A stretch of 64,000 nt of DNA from Ruegeria sp. Ofav3-42 (lineage in GTDB: Bacteria; Pseudomonadota; Alphaproteobacteria; Rhodobacterales; Rhodobacteraceae): contig NZ_JAKRGB010000018.1 of assembly GCF_022347725.1 (NCBI RefSeq), positions 1 through 64,000 on the forward strand, given 5' to 3'. Every line of letters begins with the position of its first letter. Within the stretch, counting starts at the first letter, position 1. The notes beneath the pieces were generated by a model, which saw only the letters and a list, made by a program, of their open reading frames with translations, was not told the origin of the DNA and did not search any database. This document shows positions 1-9,714 of this stretch, piece by piece. The translations under genes and the position numbers were made by a program.

Positions 1-130
<130 letters not shown>

Positions 131-240
131 TCAGGCGCCCTTTTGCGATTTGGGGGACCCTTGGTCCCGTGGTTACATCTGCGCGCGCGAGATATTTGGT
201 TCAAAGGGGAAAATCAAGCACATCCTGCGTTAAAACCCGT

Positions 241-834
241 TCATGACGCCGGATTTTGCGTAACCTCGACGGAATCCAGCGGCTGGATCAAGTCTGGCCG
301 CCTGTCGAACCAGCCATTGTCCTTGTGTTCTTCGGCCAACCACTCTTCGACACGATCGGCTACTTTCAGTGCAAGACCGTCCATTTGCTCTTCTCTCGTG
401 CGGGTGTGACCTGAGCCTGCCAGAGCACTTTCGCTGGTTGTGTCTTCAAGCACCTGAAACTGTTTGCCCTTGGCCAGGAACTCTTTGTTGCGGACATCGT
501 AGACGTTCACCAGGACGATAGCCGTGCTCTTTGGATTATAGATCACGGGCACGCCGGGAGGTGCGAGCATATAACCTTCGAGGCTGATACCGATGTCGTA
601 TTCTTGCGCACCTTCGTATCGGCCCAGACGAACATCCACCGCTTTCTGAATGGCGTCTTCCCATTCCTTAGGGGTGGCATCCCGAGACACAGGGCCCTTC
701 TTGGCCTTCTCTGCGAAGGCGTAGTTGACACGCAGTTTGAACTCGCCCAGAGACTCGGGTTCTTCGTAGACTTGCGTCTGCGTGCATGCGCCCATCAGGG
801 CAAGTCCGGTAATCAGGGTCAAAGCTCTTAGCAT
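241..834 (-). CDS. Putative outer-membrane or periplasmic lipoprotein of unknown function
   Basis: This is a 197-residue protein with a short hydrophobic leader ending in the lipobox LMGAC (Cys at about residue 17), so it is expected to be lipidated and exported by Sec and Lgp/Lsp processing. The mature part is rich in charged residues, with alternating stretches that look like a small alpha/beta domain, and I recognise no catalytic motif. It lies about 100 bp downstream of parC on the same strand and could be co-transcribed with it. I cannot assign a function. Confidence 0.7.
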   Translation of the reverse strand: MLRALTLITGLALMGACTQTQVYEEPESLGEFKLRVNYAFAEKAKKGPVSRDATPKEWEDAIQKAVDVRLGRYEGAQEYDIGISLEGYMLAPPGVPVIYNPKSTAIVLVNVYDVRNKEFLAKGKQFQVLEDTTSESALAGSGHTRTREEQMDGLALKVADRVEEWLAEEHKDNGWFDRRPDLIQPLDSVEVTQNPAS

Positions 835-931
835 TTTCTCGTCTCGATAGGCTTGTTTTTCTCTGATCTAGCGCACCGATGCGGCCTGTGCCAAGCCGTA
901 TCGGCGGAATTTCACTGTTGTGGCTGCTTGA

Positions 932-3280
932 TCACGAAAACTTATAGTCCCGCGGGAACCCATAGGGCGGCTTTTTCCCTACGCTGGCGCGTTTGGCGAG
1001 CCACTGGGACAAATCCGCTTCGTGCCGTGTTTTGTCGCCGCCCATAGACCATTTCAAGCCTTCTTCCCAGTTAAACGTGGTGATATCCGACAATCCGCCA
1101 TCCAGTTCCAGCGTCCCCTGACGCCCACGTGCCATGTTGTATTTCTGCAGGCGCACACCCTTGCCGCGCCCCATTTCCGGCAGCTCATCTACCGGGAACA
1201 CTAGGAATTTGCCGTTCTGGGACACCACCGCCACATGGTCGCCCGCAACCGGCTTGCAGATCATCGCGGTCTCGTCACCTTTGACGTTCAGCACCTGTTT
1301 GCCGTTTCGGGTCTGGGCCAGCACGTCATCCTCGGGCACCATAAAGCCGTTGCCCGCATCCGAGGCCACCAGCAGCTTGCGCCCCGGCTTGTGGATCAGG
1401 ATATCGATGATCTGCGCCTCGTTCGGCAAGTCGACCATCAGGCGCAGCGGTTCACCCATGCCGCGCCCGCCGGGCAGGTTCGCAGCACTCAGGGTGTAGA
1501 ATCGGCCATTCGAGGCAAAAACCAGCAACCGGTCCGTCGTTTCCGCGTGGAAGATGAAACGCGGGCCGTCGCCGTCCTTGAATTTCAATTCGCGCTTCAG
1601 GTCGATATGGCCGGTCATGGCGCGGATCCAGCCCATTTGCGAGCAGACAACCGTGATTGGTTCCTTGTCGATCATCGCCTCAAGCGGCACGTCCTCGACC
1701 TGACCCGCCTCCGCGAATTGGGTCCGACGTGCGCCGCCTTCATAGTCTTTACCGAAGGTTTTCCTAGTCTCTTTCAGCTGTTCAGCGATCTTGGCCCATT
1801 GCAGGGCGGGATCAGCCAGCAGGTCTTCGAGATTCGCGCGCTCTTCCATCAGTGCATCACGTTCGCGAACCAACTCCATCTCTTCCAGACGGCGCAAAGA
1901 GCGCAGGCGCATGTTGAGGATTGCGTCGACCTGAACCTCGGACAGTTCGCCCTCACCCGGCTTGGGCGAGACATAGTCGGCCTCGCTTGTCGCGCGGACA
2001 TGGTCAATGCCCCAATCCTCGCGCATCAGCGCGGCTTTGGGGTCGTCGTCATAGCGGATGATGTCGATCACACGGTCGAGGTTCAGGAAGGCGACGATAA
2101 AGCCTTCCAAGACCTCCAGACGGTGATCGATCTTGGCCATGCGGTGACGCGAGCGACGCAGCAACACCTCTTGCCGGTGATCTAGGAAGGCGCGCAGCAC
2201 TTCCTTCATCGAGCAGACTTTCGGCGTCACACCGTCGATCAGCACGTTCATATTCAGGCTGAACCGCACCTCAAGATCCGAGTTCCTATAGAGCATGCCC
2301 ATCAGCACCTCGGGGTCCACGTTCTTTGAGCGCGGCTCGAGGATCAGTCTGATGTCATCGGCGGATTCATCGCGCACATCCGCCAGAATCGGGATTTTCT
2401 TGGTCTGGATCAGCTCGGCGATCTTTTCGATCAGCTTGGATTTCTGAACCTGATACGGAATCTCGGTGACGACGATCTGCCACTGGCCGCGGCCCAGATC
2501 CTCGACCTCGAACTTACATCGCAAACGGAAGGACCCGCGCCCGGTGCGATAGGCCTGCGCGATGTTCTCAGGTGGCTCGACGATCACGCCACCAGTCGGG
2601 AAGTCCGGCCCGGGAACATAGTTCAATAGCGTGTCGTCGCGCGCATCTGGCGTTTTGATCAGATGCAGGCAAGCGTCACAAAGCTCTGCAATGTTATGCG
2701 GCGGGATGTTGGTCGCCATACCCACCGCAATGCCGCTGGACCCATTGGCCAACAGGTTCGGAAACTGAGCTGGCAGCACGACCGGCTCGGTCAGCGTTCC
2801 ATCATAGTTATCGCGGAAATCGACGGCGTCCTCGTTCAGACCCTCAAGCAGCGCCTCGGCCACGATGGTCATCCGCGCCTCGGTGTAACGCGAGGCCGCC
2901 GGGTTATCACCGTCGATATTGCCGAAGTTCCCCTGCCCGTCGACCAGAGGATAGCGGACGTTAAAATCCTGCGCCAGACGCGCCATCGCGTCGTAAATCG
3001 CGGCATCACCGTGCGGGTGATAATTACCCATCACATCGCCCGAAATCTTGGCAGACTTACGGAAACCGCCCGTCGCGCTGAGTCGCAACTCGCGCATTGC
3101 GTAGAGGATTCGCCGGTGAACCGGCTTCAACCCATCACGCGCATCGGGCAAGGCACGGTGCATAATGGTAGAAAGCGCATAGGTCAGATAGCGTTCGCCA
3201 ATCGCACGGCGCAGTGGTTCGGCTATCTCGCCCCCGTTTTCAGGGGCCTCCATATTGGGGTCGTCGATCGTGTCGGTCAT
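932..3280 (-). CDS. parC: DNA topoisomerase IV subunit A
   Basis: This 782-residue subunit, with ParE, decatenates daughter chromosomes. The start [15 protein letters not shown] at 3280 is preferred; the frame stays open upstream to 3361 but that extension resembles no family member. Near residue 40 the sequence [19 protein letters not shown] leads into [14 protein letters not shown]. The catalytic-tyrosine region follows: [13 protein letters not shown], then [10 protein letters not shown], where the Tyr after SR is the DNA-linking residue. The C-terminal part carries beta-pinwheel blades. The alternative would be GyrA, but the length and weak C-terminal GyrA-box content favour ParC. Confidence 0.93.
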   Translation of the reverse strand: MTDTIDDPNMEAPENGGEIAEPLRRAIGERYLTYALSTIMHRALPDARDGLKPVHRRILYAMRELRLSATGGFRKSAKISGDVMGNYHPHGDAAIYDAMARLAQDFNVRYPLVDGQGNFGNIDGDNPAASRYTEARMTIVAEALLEGLNEDAVDFRDNYDGTLTEPVVLPAQFPNLLANGSSGIAVGMATNIPPHNIAELCDACLHLIKTPDARDDTLLNYVPGPDFPTGGVIVEPPENIAQAYRTGRGSFRLRCKFEVEDLGRGQWQIVVTEIPYQVQKSKLIEKIAELIQTKKIPILADVRDESADDIRLILEPRSKNVDPEVLMGMLYRNSDLEVRFSLNMNVLIDGVTPKVCSMKEVLRAFLDHRQEVLLRRSRHRMAKIDHRLEVLEGFIVAFLNLDRVIDIIRYDDDPKAALMREDWGIDHVRATSEADYVSPKPGEGELSEVQVDAILNMRLRSLRRLEEMELVRERDALMEERANLEDLLADPALQWAKIAEQLKETRKTFGKDYEGGARRTQFAEAGQVEDVPLEAMIDKEPITVVCSQMGWIRAMTGHIDLKRELKFKDGDGPRFIFHAETTDRLLVFASNGRFYTLSAANLPGGRGMGEPLRLMVDLPNEAQIIDILIHKPGRKLLVASDAGNGFMVPEDDVLAQTRNGKQVLNVKGDETAMICKPVAGDHVAVVSQNGKFLVFPVDELPEMGRGKGVRLQKYNMARGRQGTLELDGGLSDITTFNWEEGLKWSMGGDKTRHEADLSQWLAKRASVGKKPPYGFPRDYKFS

Positions 3281-3482
3281 AGATGATGTGATACGCCGCA
3301 AGAGGCCGCTGGTAAAGCAATCAGCATGTATTTTGCTGGGGACAAGTGGCGCTTTTTGCAACAGGGGGAGACAAGTCCCGGATTTCCCCCATCTTTCGAC
3401 TCGAACCCCGAAATATGGTAGGCTGTCTTGATTAGACTGCTGCCGAATTCTTGTTTCTTACGATTGATCTGGGGGATGCGCC

Positions 3483-4094
3483 ATGACGCGCCTTATTGTT
3501 ATCACTTTCGCTGCTTTGGGCTGGTGTTTTTATGTTGTGAGCGGCGGGCCGGACTTTGAACCGCGCGGCCAGCGCAGCGAACAACCTGTGCGCGTAGCGA
3601 CAGCGCCAAAACCTGCACCCGCAACTGCCAACAAAGCCGAAGATCTGGTGACCAATGTTGCGGCGGTCACCCCCACTGTACGCTTGCAACCGAACCCCGC
3701 AACCGAAGAAATCGTCCAGATCGTGCCGGAACCGGCCAGCCTTCAATCGCTCTCGGGCATTTCGGTGTTCGACGATCCAAGCGCCAATATCACGCTTGCC
3801 TCACTTGAGGATGGAGTGGCGGGGCTGCGCCAGATCACCGAAGACGTGACGCAGGAGGCAGCAGAAACCGACGTAATTCCCGAGCCTGAAAAGGACATCC
3901 GCGAAATCTCGGGCACCCGTGTAAACATGCGCGACGGGCCGGGCACGATCTATCCCATCATCGGCAAAGCGACCATTGGCCAAAAGGTCGAAGTCCTAAG
4001 CGACTCGGGAACCGGCTGGCTGCGCCTGCGCGTGTTGCCTGCGCAACAGGTCGGCTGGATTTCGGCTTCGCTGGTCAGAAAAACAGCAAACTGA
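3483..4094 (+). CDS. Secreted or anchored SH3b-domain protein
   Basis: This 203-residue protein starts with a hydrophobic signal or anchor segment (residues 2-22). A long low-complexity Ala/Pro/Thr/Glu-rich linker follows. The C-terminal bacterial SH3 domain is at about residues 142-200, recognisable from GTRVNMRDGPGT, then the spaced VEVLSDSGTGWLRLRV and GWISASLV. Such domains usually bind peptidoglycan or act as envelope scaffolds. It diverges from parC across a 200-bp gap and has a purine-rich GGGGG stretch before the ATG. The exact role is unknown. Confidence 0.75.
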   Translation: MTRLIVITFAALGWCFYVVSGGPDFEPRGQRSEQPVRVATAPKPAPATANKAEDLVTNVAAVTPTVRLQPNPATEEIVQIVPEPASLQSLSGISVFDDPSANITLASLEDGVAGLRQITEDVTQEAAETDVIPEPEKDIREISGTRVNMRDGPGTIYPIIGKATIGQKVEVLSDSGTGWLRLRVLPAQQVGWISASLVRKTAN

Positions 4095-4163
4095 CGTAGT
4101 GCCGTCATTGTCCTGACCTCAACCTCGCCATAGCTTTGGCTTGAGTTAAGTTTCAGGAAGATC

Positions 4164-4991
4164 ATGCAGAAAACCATTCTTATCACCGGTTGCTCATCGG
4201 GCATCGGTCTGGACGCGGCACACGGCATGCGTGCGCGCGGTTGGCGCGTTTTTGCGTCCTGCCGTCAACAGCGCGATTGCGACCGGCTGCGGGCACAGGG
4301 CTTTGAAAGCCCGCGCATTGACTACACGGATGCCGAGAGCATTACCAAAGGCCTCGCCGAAGTGCTTGAGGCCACCGGTGGCACGCTGGATGCGCTTTTC
4401 AACAACGGTGCGCACGGCCTGCCCGGTGCGGTCGAGGATCTGCCGACCGAGGGACTGCGCCTGATCTTCGAAGCCAACTTCTTTGGCTGGCACGAACTGA
4501 CCCGCCAGGTGATTCCCGTCATGCGCGCGCAGGGGCACGGACGAATCGTTCAGAATTCATCGGTGTTGGGTTTCGTCGCCTTTCCATGGCGCGGTGCATA
4601 TGTGGCCACGAAATATGCTGTCGAAGGTTTAACCGACACTCTGCGTTTGGAACTGGCTGGAACGAACATCAAAGCAATCCTGATCGAACCCGGTCCAATC
4701 ACGTCAAAAATCCGCGAAAACTCGATCCCCTTTTTCGAGCGTTTCGTCAACTGGGAGAACTCAGCCCTGCGCGAAAAATACGAGTCTTCGTTGTTGAAAA
4801 GACTGTACGAATCTTCGGGACCGGACCGTTTCGAGCTTCCCGCATCGGCCGTGACCAAAAAGCTGGCCCACGCGGTCGAATCGAAAAGACCGCGTGCCCG
4901 GTACTATGTTACGACACCGACCTATATCGCGGGATACCTACGCCGCCTTCTGCCAACCCGCACCATCGACCGAATCCTTTCGGACGTCTGA
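4164..4991 (+). CDS. Short-chain dehydrogenase/reductase (SDR) family oxidoreductase
   Basis: This is a 275-residue Rossmann enzyme. The cofactor loop TGCSSGIG lies near residue 8, and a basic residue follows the second strand (SCRQQRD), suggesting NADP(H) preference. NNGAHG replaces the usual NNAG. The catalytic Ser lies in QNSSVLGF, and the Tyr and Lys in AYVATKYAVEG. The substrate is unknown; the C-terminal extension is typical of classical SDRs acting on retinoid-, steroid- or acyl-like alcohols. A palindrome follows before the next gene. Confidence 0.85.
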   Translation: MQKTILITGCSSGIGLDAAHGMRARGWRVFASCRQQRDCDRLRAQGFESPRIDYTDAESITKGLAEVLEATGGTLDALFNNGAHGLPGAVEDLPTEGLRLIFEANFFGWHELTRQVIPVMRAQGHGRIVQNSSVLGFVAFPWRGAYVATKYAVEGLTDTLRLELAGTNIKAILIEPGPITSKIRENSIPFFERFVNWENSALREKYESSLLKRLYESSGPDRFELPASAVTKKLAHAVESKRPRARYYVTTPTYIAGYLRRLLPTRTIDRILSDV

Positions 4992-5025
4992 GGCGAAGAT
5001 TCTCGTTCGCTTTTCACGGCGGTCC

Positions 5026-5040
5026 GGCTACATGGTAGCC
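5026..5040. promoter_or_regulatory. 15-bp dyad upstream of the HIG1/PduO pair
   Basis: GGCTAC-ATG-GTAGCC is a perfect 6-bp inverted repeat with a 3-base centre, 30 bp before the ATG of the HIG1 gene. It could be an operator or a leader hairpin; there is no T-tract, so a terminator is unlikely. Confidence 0.35.
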
Positions 5041-5070
5041 TAACGAAACGAAAACGCGGACGGTGTACTC

Positions 5071-5274
5071 ATGGACCTATTGATGGTCGTTTTGCTGTTG
5101 GCCATGGCGGCGGTCGTCGTCGTGCTGGCGATTGGAATCTCCAATTTCGGCAAAAGCGGCAAGACTGCCGCGATGAAAAGCAACAAGATGATGCGGTTGC
5201 GCATCCTGTTTCAGTTCATTGCCGTGGTGCTGATCGTGCTTTACGTCTACCTGCGCGGACAGGGAGTTCAATAA
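5071..5274 (+). CDS. Small twin-transmembrane HIG1-domain-like protein
   Basis: This 67-residue protein has two membrane helices (about residues 3-24 and 44-62). They are joined by a basic loop ending MKSNKMMRLRILFQF, the pattern of bacterial HIG1/hypoxia-induced-domain proteins. Mitochondrial relatives (Rcf1) associate with cytochrome oxidase; a similar inner-membrane respiratory role is possible here but inferred. The next gene starts directly after its stop (TAA followed by ATG), so the two are certainly co-transcribed. Confidence 0.7.
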   Translation: MDLLMVVLLLAMAAVVVVLAIGISNFGKSGKTAAMKSNKMMRLRILFQFIAVVLIVLYVYLRGQGVQ

Positions 5275-5847
5275 ATGGTCGTTCTGAACAAGATCTACAC
5301 ACGTACCGGCGATGATGGCAAAACTGCTCTGGGTAATGGCGAACGCGTCGCCAAATACTCGGGGCGCGTGGCAGCGTATGGCACTGTGGACGAGCTGAAC
5401 GCCTTTGTCGGCGTCGCGCGGACCGAGGCGGTTGGCGATGTCGATGCAGCGTTGGCGCGTATTCAAAATGACCTTTTCGATCTGGGCGCGGATTTCTGTC
5501 GCCCCGACATGGAAAAGGACGCCGAGGCCGACTACCCGCCGCTGCGGATCGTTGCAGCTCAGATCGACCGACTGGAAGCCGAGATCGACGTCATGAATGA
5601 AACACTGGAGCCGCTGCGCAGCTTTATTCTGCCCGGTGGTTCGCATTTGGCGGCGCATCTGCACGTTTGCCGCACGGTTTCCCGCCGCGCCGAGCGGCTG
5701 GCAGTCGAGTTGACCAACATGGAGCCTGTGAACGCGGTCGCTGTAAAATATCTCAACCGCCTCAGCGACTGGTTTTTTGTTGCTGCCCGCTGCGCCAACA
5801 AAAACGGCACGGCGGACGTGTTGTGGGTTCCGGGCGCGAACCGCTGA
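5275..5847 (+). CDS. PduO-type cob(I)yrinic acid a,c-diamide adenosyltransferase
   Basis: This 190-residue enzyme transfers the adenosyl group of ATP to cob(I)alamin to make adenosylcobalamin. The ATP loop TRTGDDGKTALGNGERV opens the protein, followed by AYGTVDELNAFVGVAR. The signature FILPGGS...CRTVSRRAER lies near residue 120, with NRLSDWFFVAARCAN at the end, and the length fits the PduO family. It sits with a HIG1 gene and upstream of etfBA. It complements the cobC-cobD pair at 47.7-49.5 kb and supplies cofactor for B12-dependent mutases. Confidence 0.92.
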   Translation: MVVLNKIYTRTGDDGKTALGNGERVAKYSGRVAAYGTVDELNAFVGVARTEAVGDVDAALARIQNDLFDLGADFCRPDMEKDAEADYPPLRIVAAQIDRLEAEIDVMNETLEPLRSFILPGGSHLAAHLHVCRTVSRRAERLAVELTNMEPVNAVAVKYLNRLSDWFFVAARCANKNGTADVLWVPGANR

Positions 5848-5905
5848 AGCCGACTGCGGAAACAACTTTCTTTCGCGCCGTGGCGTCAAAATATACGAAA
5901 CGCGA

Positions 5906-5959
5906 CGTCTCAAGTTCATGACGTGACGATTTTGCTCTGTTGCAGCATGAACTGAGACG
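5906..5959. promoter_or_regulatory. Long imperfect inverted repeat in the etfBA leader
   Basis: CGTCTCAAGTTCATG at 5906-5920 is the inverted repeat, with one bulged base, of CATGAACTGAGACG at 5946-5959, separated by 25 bp. It ends about 70 bp before the etfB ATG. It could be a binding site for a dimeric regulator contacting two turns of DNA or a stem-loop in the mRNA leader. Confidence 0.5.
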
Positions 5960-6031
5960 CTATTCAGTCCCCCGAGAGCATTGGTGGAGTCGCTACGCGG
6001 CTTACCGTTTTTTGTGAGGAGCAAGCGCAAA

Positions 6032-6790
6032 ATGAAGGTACTCGTGCCTGTCAAACGCGTGATTGACTATAATGTGAAGGTCCGCGTCAAAGCGGACGGT
6101 AGCGGTGTTGATCTCGCCAATGTCAAAATGTCGATGAACCCGTTCGACGAGATTGCGGTGGAAGAGGCGATTCGCCTGAAAGAAGCGGGCAAGGCTGACG
6201 AAGTCGTTGCGGTTTCGATCGGTGTGAAGCAGGCGCAGGAAACCCTGCGCACGGCTCTGGCCATGGGCGCCGACCGCGCCATTCTGGTTGTCGCTGCCGA
6301 TGACGTCCATCAGGACATCGAGCCGCTGGCCGTTGCCAAGATCCTGGCCAAAGTGGTCGAGGAAGAGCAGCCGGGCATCGTTCTGGCGGGCAAGCAGGCG
6401 ATCGACAACGACATGAACGCCACCGGTCAGATGCTGTCGGCCCTGCTGGGCTGGAGCCAGGGCACCTTCGCGTCCGAGCTGGACATCGAAGGCGACAGCG
6501 CCAAGATCACCCGCGAGGTTGATGGCGGTCTGCAGACCATCAGCGTCAAGATGCCGACCATCGTGACCGTTGACCTGCGCCTGAACGAGCCGCGCTATGC
6601 GTCGCTGCCGAACATCATGAAGGCGAAGAAAAAGCCGCTGGATGAGAAAACTGCCGCCGATTATGGCGTCGACGTGACCCCTCGTCTGGAAGTCGTCAAA
6701 ACCGAAGAGCCGCCGGCACGTGCCGCCGGTATCGTCGTAGGCTCGGTTGATGAGCTGGTCGAGAAACTCAAAGAAGCGGGGGCTGTGTAA
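6032..6790 (+). CDS. etfB: Electron transfer flavoprotein, beta subunit
   Basis: This 252-residue subunit forms, with EtfA, the FAD/AMP-containing carrier that takes electrons from acyl-CoA dehydrogenases to ETF-ubiquinone oxidoreductase. The start [20 protein letters not shown] is canonical, and GTGAGGAGC precedes it. The family features [32 protein letters not shown] and [18 protein letters not shown] are all present. The stop overlaps the etfA start by one base (TAATG). It serves the acyl-CoA dehydrogenase(s) of this cell, including Mcd at 19.2 kb. Confidence 0.97.
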   Translation: MKVLVPVKRVIDYNVKVRVKADGSGVDLANVKMSMNPFDEIAVEEAIRLKEAGKADEVVAVSIGVKQAQETLRTALAMGADRAILVVAADDVHQDIEPLAVAKILAKVVEEEQPGIVLAGKQAIDNDMNATGQMLSALLGWSQGTFASELDIEGDSAKITREVDGGLQTISVKMPTIVTVDLRLNEPRYASLPNIMKAKKKPLDEKTAADYGVDVTPRLEVVKTEEPPARAAGIVVGSVDELVEKLKEAGAV

Positions 6791-7719
6791 TGGCTGTTCT
6801 TCTTCTCGCAGAGGTTAACAACGGCGAACTGGCGCTGGACGCCACCGCCAAGGCTGTCACCGCCGCAAAGGCGCTGGGTGACGTGACCGTTCTGGCCGCG
6901 GGCGGGTCTGCCGCTGCTGCCGGTGAGGCCGCCGCCAAGATCGACGGCGTGTCCAAGGTTCTGGTTGCCGAAGACGCATCGCTGGGTCACCGCCTTGCGG
7001 AATCGACCGCAGCCCTGATCGTGGGCCTGGCCGATGGCTACGAGCACATCGTTGCCCCTGCCACCACCGACGCCAAGAACGTGATGCCCCGCGTTGCAGC
7101 CCTGCTGGACGCGATGGTGATCTCGGATGCCTCCGGCGTGGTTGACGGCTCGACGTTTGAGCGTCCGATCTATGCGGGCAACGCGATCCAGACCGTGAAA
7201 TCGAACGACGCCAAGAAAGTCGTCACCTTCCGCACCGCGTCCTTTGACGCAGCGGGCGAAGGCGGCTCGGCCTCGGTTGAGACCATCTCGGTCGGCGACA
7301 ACCCGGGTCTGTCCGAGTGGGTCGAGGACAAGGTTGCCGAAAGCGACCGCCCGGAACTGACCTCGGCAGGCGTTGTTGTCTCGGGCGGCCGTGGTGTCGG
7401 CTCGGAAGAGGACTTCAAACTGATCGAAACCCTGGCCGACAAGCTGGGCGCCGCCGTTGGTGCATCGCGCGCTGCCGTCGACTCGGGCTATGCCCCGAAC
7501 GACTGGCAGGTGGGTCAGACCGGTAAGGTTGTTGCCCCCGATCTCTATGTCGCCGTCGGCATCTCGGGCGCGATCCAGCACCTGGCTGGCATGAAGGACT
7601 CGAAGGTCATCGTCGCGATCAACAAAGACGAAGAGGCCCCGATCTTCCAGGTCGCCGACTTCGGCCTCGTCGCAGACCTGTTCCAGGCCGTGCCGGAACT
7701 CACCGAAAAACTCGGGTAA
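6790..7719 (+). CDS. etfA: Electron transfer flavoprotein, alpha subunit
   Basis: This 309-residue FAD-binding partner of EtfB has an N-terminal domain to about residue 185. The C-terminal FAD domain carries [20 protein letters not shown], then the ETF-alpha signature from [20 protein letters not shown] into [14 protein letters not shown]. Translation is coupled to etfB by the one-base overlap. A strong bidirectional terminator follows 30 bp after the stop, ending the operon. Confidence 0.97.
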   Translation: MAVLLLAEVNNGELALDATAKAVTAAKALGDVTVLAAGGSAAAAGEAAAKIDGVSKVLVAEDASLGHRLAESTAALIVGLADGYEHIVAPATTDAKNVMPRVAALLDAMVISDASGVVDGSTFERPIYAGNAIQTVKSNDAKKVVTFRTASFDAAGEGGSASVETISVGDNPGLSEWVEDKVAESDRPELTSAGVVVSGGRGVGSEEDFKLIETLADKLGAAVGASRAAVDSGYAPNDWQVGQTGKVVAPDLYVAVGISGAIQHLAGMKDSKVIVAINKDEEAPIFQVADFGLVADLFQAVPELTEKLG

Positions 7720-7751
7720 GTCTGAGAACAAGGTTCTTCATTGAAAGACCT

Positions 7752-7781
7752 AAAAAGCCCGCCAATAGGCGGGCTTTTTTT
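7752..7781. terminator. Bidirectional rho-independent terminator between etfA and the DUF6473 gene
   Basis: AAAAAGCCCGCC-AATA-GGCGGGCTTTTTTTA is a perfect stem flanked by A and T tracts, so it can stop transcripts from both sides. The last bases overlap the stop codon of the convergent DUF6473 gene. Confidence 0.9.
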
Positions 7782-8601
7782 AGTGTAGATTTCGGACTGG
7801 TCCAGTCAACGCTGCGGCAATAGCCCGATGCGCAGCTGGGCCGATCATGTGCTCCGCCATTGGCTGCTGCATCGTTCCGAACAACATGTCCTCGAGTTCA
7901 TCGGATTGCCCACACACCTGCGTTTTTAGGTCGACACAGGCGACACAGTGTACGCCAATGGCCTCTATCATCTGATCCGTTACGCACACCTTTGCAATTT
8001 CCGGATGATCCGTGCCTTCCGCATCTCGAAGCACTTGCAGTCGCAGCAAAACCACCGGCGCTTTCAGCCGCTGCAGAAAATCGCCGACCTGCCGAATCCA
8101 ACCGCGGCGGAGCTCATCGACCACAACCTCAAATCGCGCGTCGTGAAACCCCTGAAGACACGTCAGCAGATGGCGCACGAAATGCACATCGGTATAATCG
8201 AGCTCAGGGTAAAGGTTCCTCAAATCCTGCGTTGGTGCCAGAAATCGGTCATTGCGCCTGGGATGTACGCGGTAGAATCGGTTGGATTGCCCGAGAAGCC
8301 CGGGCGCCTGAACAACGCAAATATCAGCACCGTTGAGCAGTTCGAACAGCCCGCGATCGTGGCACAAAGCATCTACACCGCTGAACAGGCAACCCAAATT
8401 GAGAATCCGCCGCTCCAACCGCTCTTCAAGAATCGCTGCAAACGGGCGCTCCACAAATCGCCCGTATGTCTCATCCCCGCCTGCACACGCCATATACGGC
8501 CAGTCCAACACACGCCGCGCACCGCGAAACCACAGCCGCGACCCGTCATATTGACACACGTCATGCCCGGGTTCCCCCGAGCCTGTTTGATGATAGCTCA
8601 T
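7780..8601 (-). CDS. DUF6473-like protein
   Basis: This 273-residue protein resembles a family I know from Rhodobacteraceae as DUF6473. It starts [14 protein letters not shown] and has GGDETYGRF near residue 40, [10 protein letters not shown], and [16 protein letters not shown] in the middle. The GGDETYG and NLGC segments recall SGNH-like folds, but no complete catalytic set is visible, so the function is unknown. The ATG at 8601 is preferred over an in-frame GTG at 8610 because GGGTGA is well spaced before it. It converges on etfA and shares its terminator. Confidence 0.75.
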   Translation of the reverse strand: MSYHQTGSGEPGHDVCQYDGSRLWFRGARRVLDWPYMACAGGDETYGRFVERPFAAILEERLERRILNLGCLFSGVDALCHDRGLFELLNGADICVVQAPGLLGQSNRFYRVHPRRNDRFLAPTQDLRNLYPELDYTDVHFVRHLLTCLQGFHDARFEVVVDELRRGWIRQVGDFLQRLKAPVVLLRLQVLRDAEGTDHPEIAKVCVTDQMIEAIGVHCVACVDLKTQVCGQSDELEDMLFGTMQQPMAEHMIGPAAHRAIAAALTGPVRNLH

Positions 8602-8762
8602 AACATTCACCCATTTTCACCCGGTTGCCATCTTGCAGCCGCGAATCTTGAGAATTTCCTAATGTGCGCATTTGAAGCAAATTCGAACGGCCTGATCCCC
8701 TTGCCGCCCACCCCGATCTGTCGATACTGTCGCCGTATCCCGTGACACAAAGGCACCTGAAC

Positions 8763-9638
8763 ATGGATGTAAAATCAGTCGGAGTGATTGGCGCAGGGCA
8801 GATGGGCAATGGCATTGCTCATGTTCTGGCACTGGCGGAGTATGACGTTCTGCTGAATGACGTATCGCAGGACGCGCTGGATGGCGCTATGGCGACGATT
8901 GAGGGCAATCTGGCACGCCAGGCGTCTCGGGGCAAAATCTCGGATGAGGATGTGCAAACGGCGCTTAGCAGGATCAACACCACGCTTGACCTGCCCGAAT
9001 TGGGCCAGACCGATCTGGTGATCGAAGCCGCCACCGAACGCGAAGCCATCAAACAGGCGATTTTCGAGGACCTGCAGCCGCATCTACAGCCGCACACGAT
9101 TTTGACGTCCAACACATCCTCCATCTCGATCACACGATTGGCCAGCCGCACGGACCGGCCCGAACGATTCATGGGGTTCCACTTCATGAACCCGGTGCCC
9201 GTTATGCAGTTGGTCGAACTGATCCGGGGAATTGCCACGGATGAAGAGACGTTCAAGTCCTGCAAAGCGGTTGTAGACCGACTTGGTAAGACCGCAGCCA
9301 GCGCAGAGGACTTCCCGGCTTTCATCGTGAACCGCATCCTGATGCCGATGATCAATGAGGCGGTTTATACTTTGTATGAAGGCGTCGGCAGCGTTCAGTC
9401 GATTGACCAGTCGATGCGACTGGGTGCGAACCACCCCATGGGCCCATTGGAGTTGGCGGATTTCATTGGGTTGGACACATGTCTGGCCATCATGAACGTG
9501 CTGCATGACGGACTGGCTGACACCAAGTATCGCCCCTGCCCGCTGTTGACGAAATACGTCGAAGCCGGATGGCTGGGGCGTAAGACGGAACGCGGGTTCT
9601 ATGATTACCGGGGCGAAACTCCGGTTCCGACACGCTAA
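8763..9638 (+). CDS. 3-hydroxybutyryl-CoA (3-hydroxyacyl-CoA) dehydrogenase
   Basis: This 291-residue NAD-dependent enzyme oxidises (S)-3-hydroxyacyl-CoA to 3-ketoacyl-CoA. The Rossmann loop GVIGAGQMGNGIA is followed by ASRGKI and TDLVIEAATERE. The catalytic residues lie in TSNTSSISITRLA, the His in GFHFMNPVPVMQLVE and the Asn in NRILMPMINEA. The single-domain length fits the Hbd/PaaH2 type rather than a FadB fusion. The in-frame upstream start at 8742 is less likely than the ATG at 8763. It lies downstream of etfBA, a common arrangement in this order. Confidence 0.93.
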   Translation: MDVKSVGVIGAGQMGNGIAHVLALAEYDVLLNDVSQDALDGAMATIEGNLARQASRGKISDEDVQTALSRINTTLDLPELGQTDLVIEAATEREAIKQAIFEDLQPHLQPHTILTSNTSSISITRLASRTDRPERFMGFHFMNPVPVMQLVELIRGIATDEETFKSCKAVVDRLGKTAASAEDFPAFIVNRILMPMINEAVYTLYEGVGSVQSIDQSMRLGANHPMGPLELADFIGLDTCLAIMNVLHDGLADTKYRPCPLLTKYVEAGWLGRKTERGFYDYRGETPVPTR

Positions 9639-9654
9639 GCAAGGTGGCCAGCCC

Positions 9655-9713
9655 CCTCGCCCGGACTTCATCCGGGCTCACCCCCGAGGTATTTTCAGCC
9701 AGATGAAAAGCGG
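9655..9713. repeat. Candidate dispersed intergenic element with hairpin
   Basis: A GCCCGG/CCGGGC hairpin (9659-9677) is followed by ACCCCCGAGGTATTTT and CAGCCAGATGAAAAG in the gap between two convergent genes. From memory, this string type (CCCCCGAGGATATTT followed by AGATGAA) recurs at gene ends in many roseobacter genomes. It probably works as a terminator here. No second good copy was found in this window. Confidence 0.4.
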
Positions 9714-9714
9714 A

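Noticed and set aside
154-168. GGGAC/GTCCC hairpin in the tuf leader
   Set aside because: Only a 5-bp stem; too weak to call regulatory.
1235-2185. Long plus-strand open frame opposite parC
   Set aside because: It is antisense to an unmistakable ParC, has no family motif, and is the usual G+C-driven shadow.
3364-3390. GGGGGA/TCCCCC repeat between parC and the SH3 gene
   Set aside because: Short arms and a large loop in a G/C-run region; likely chance.
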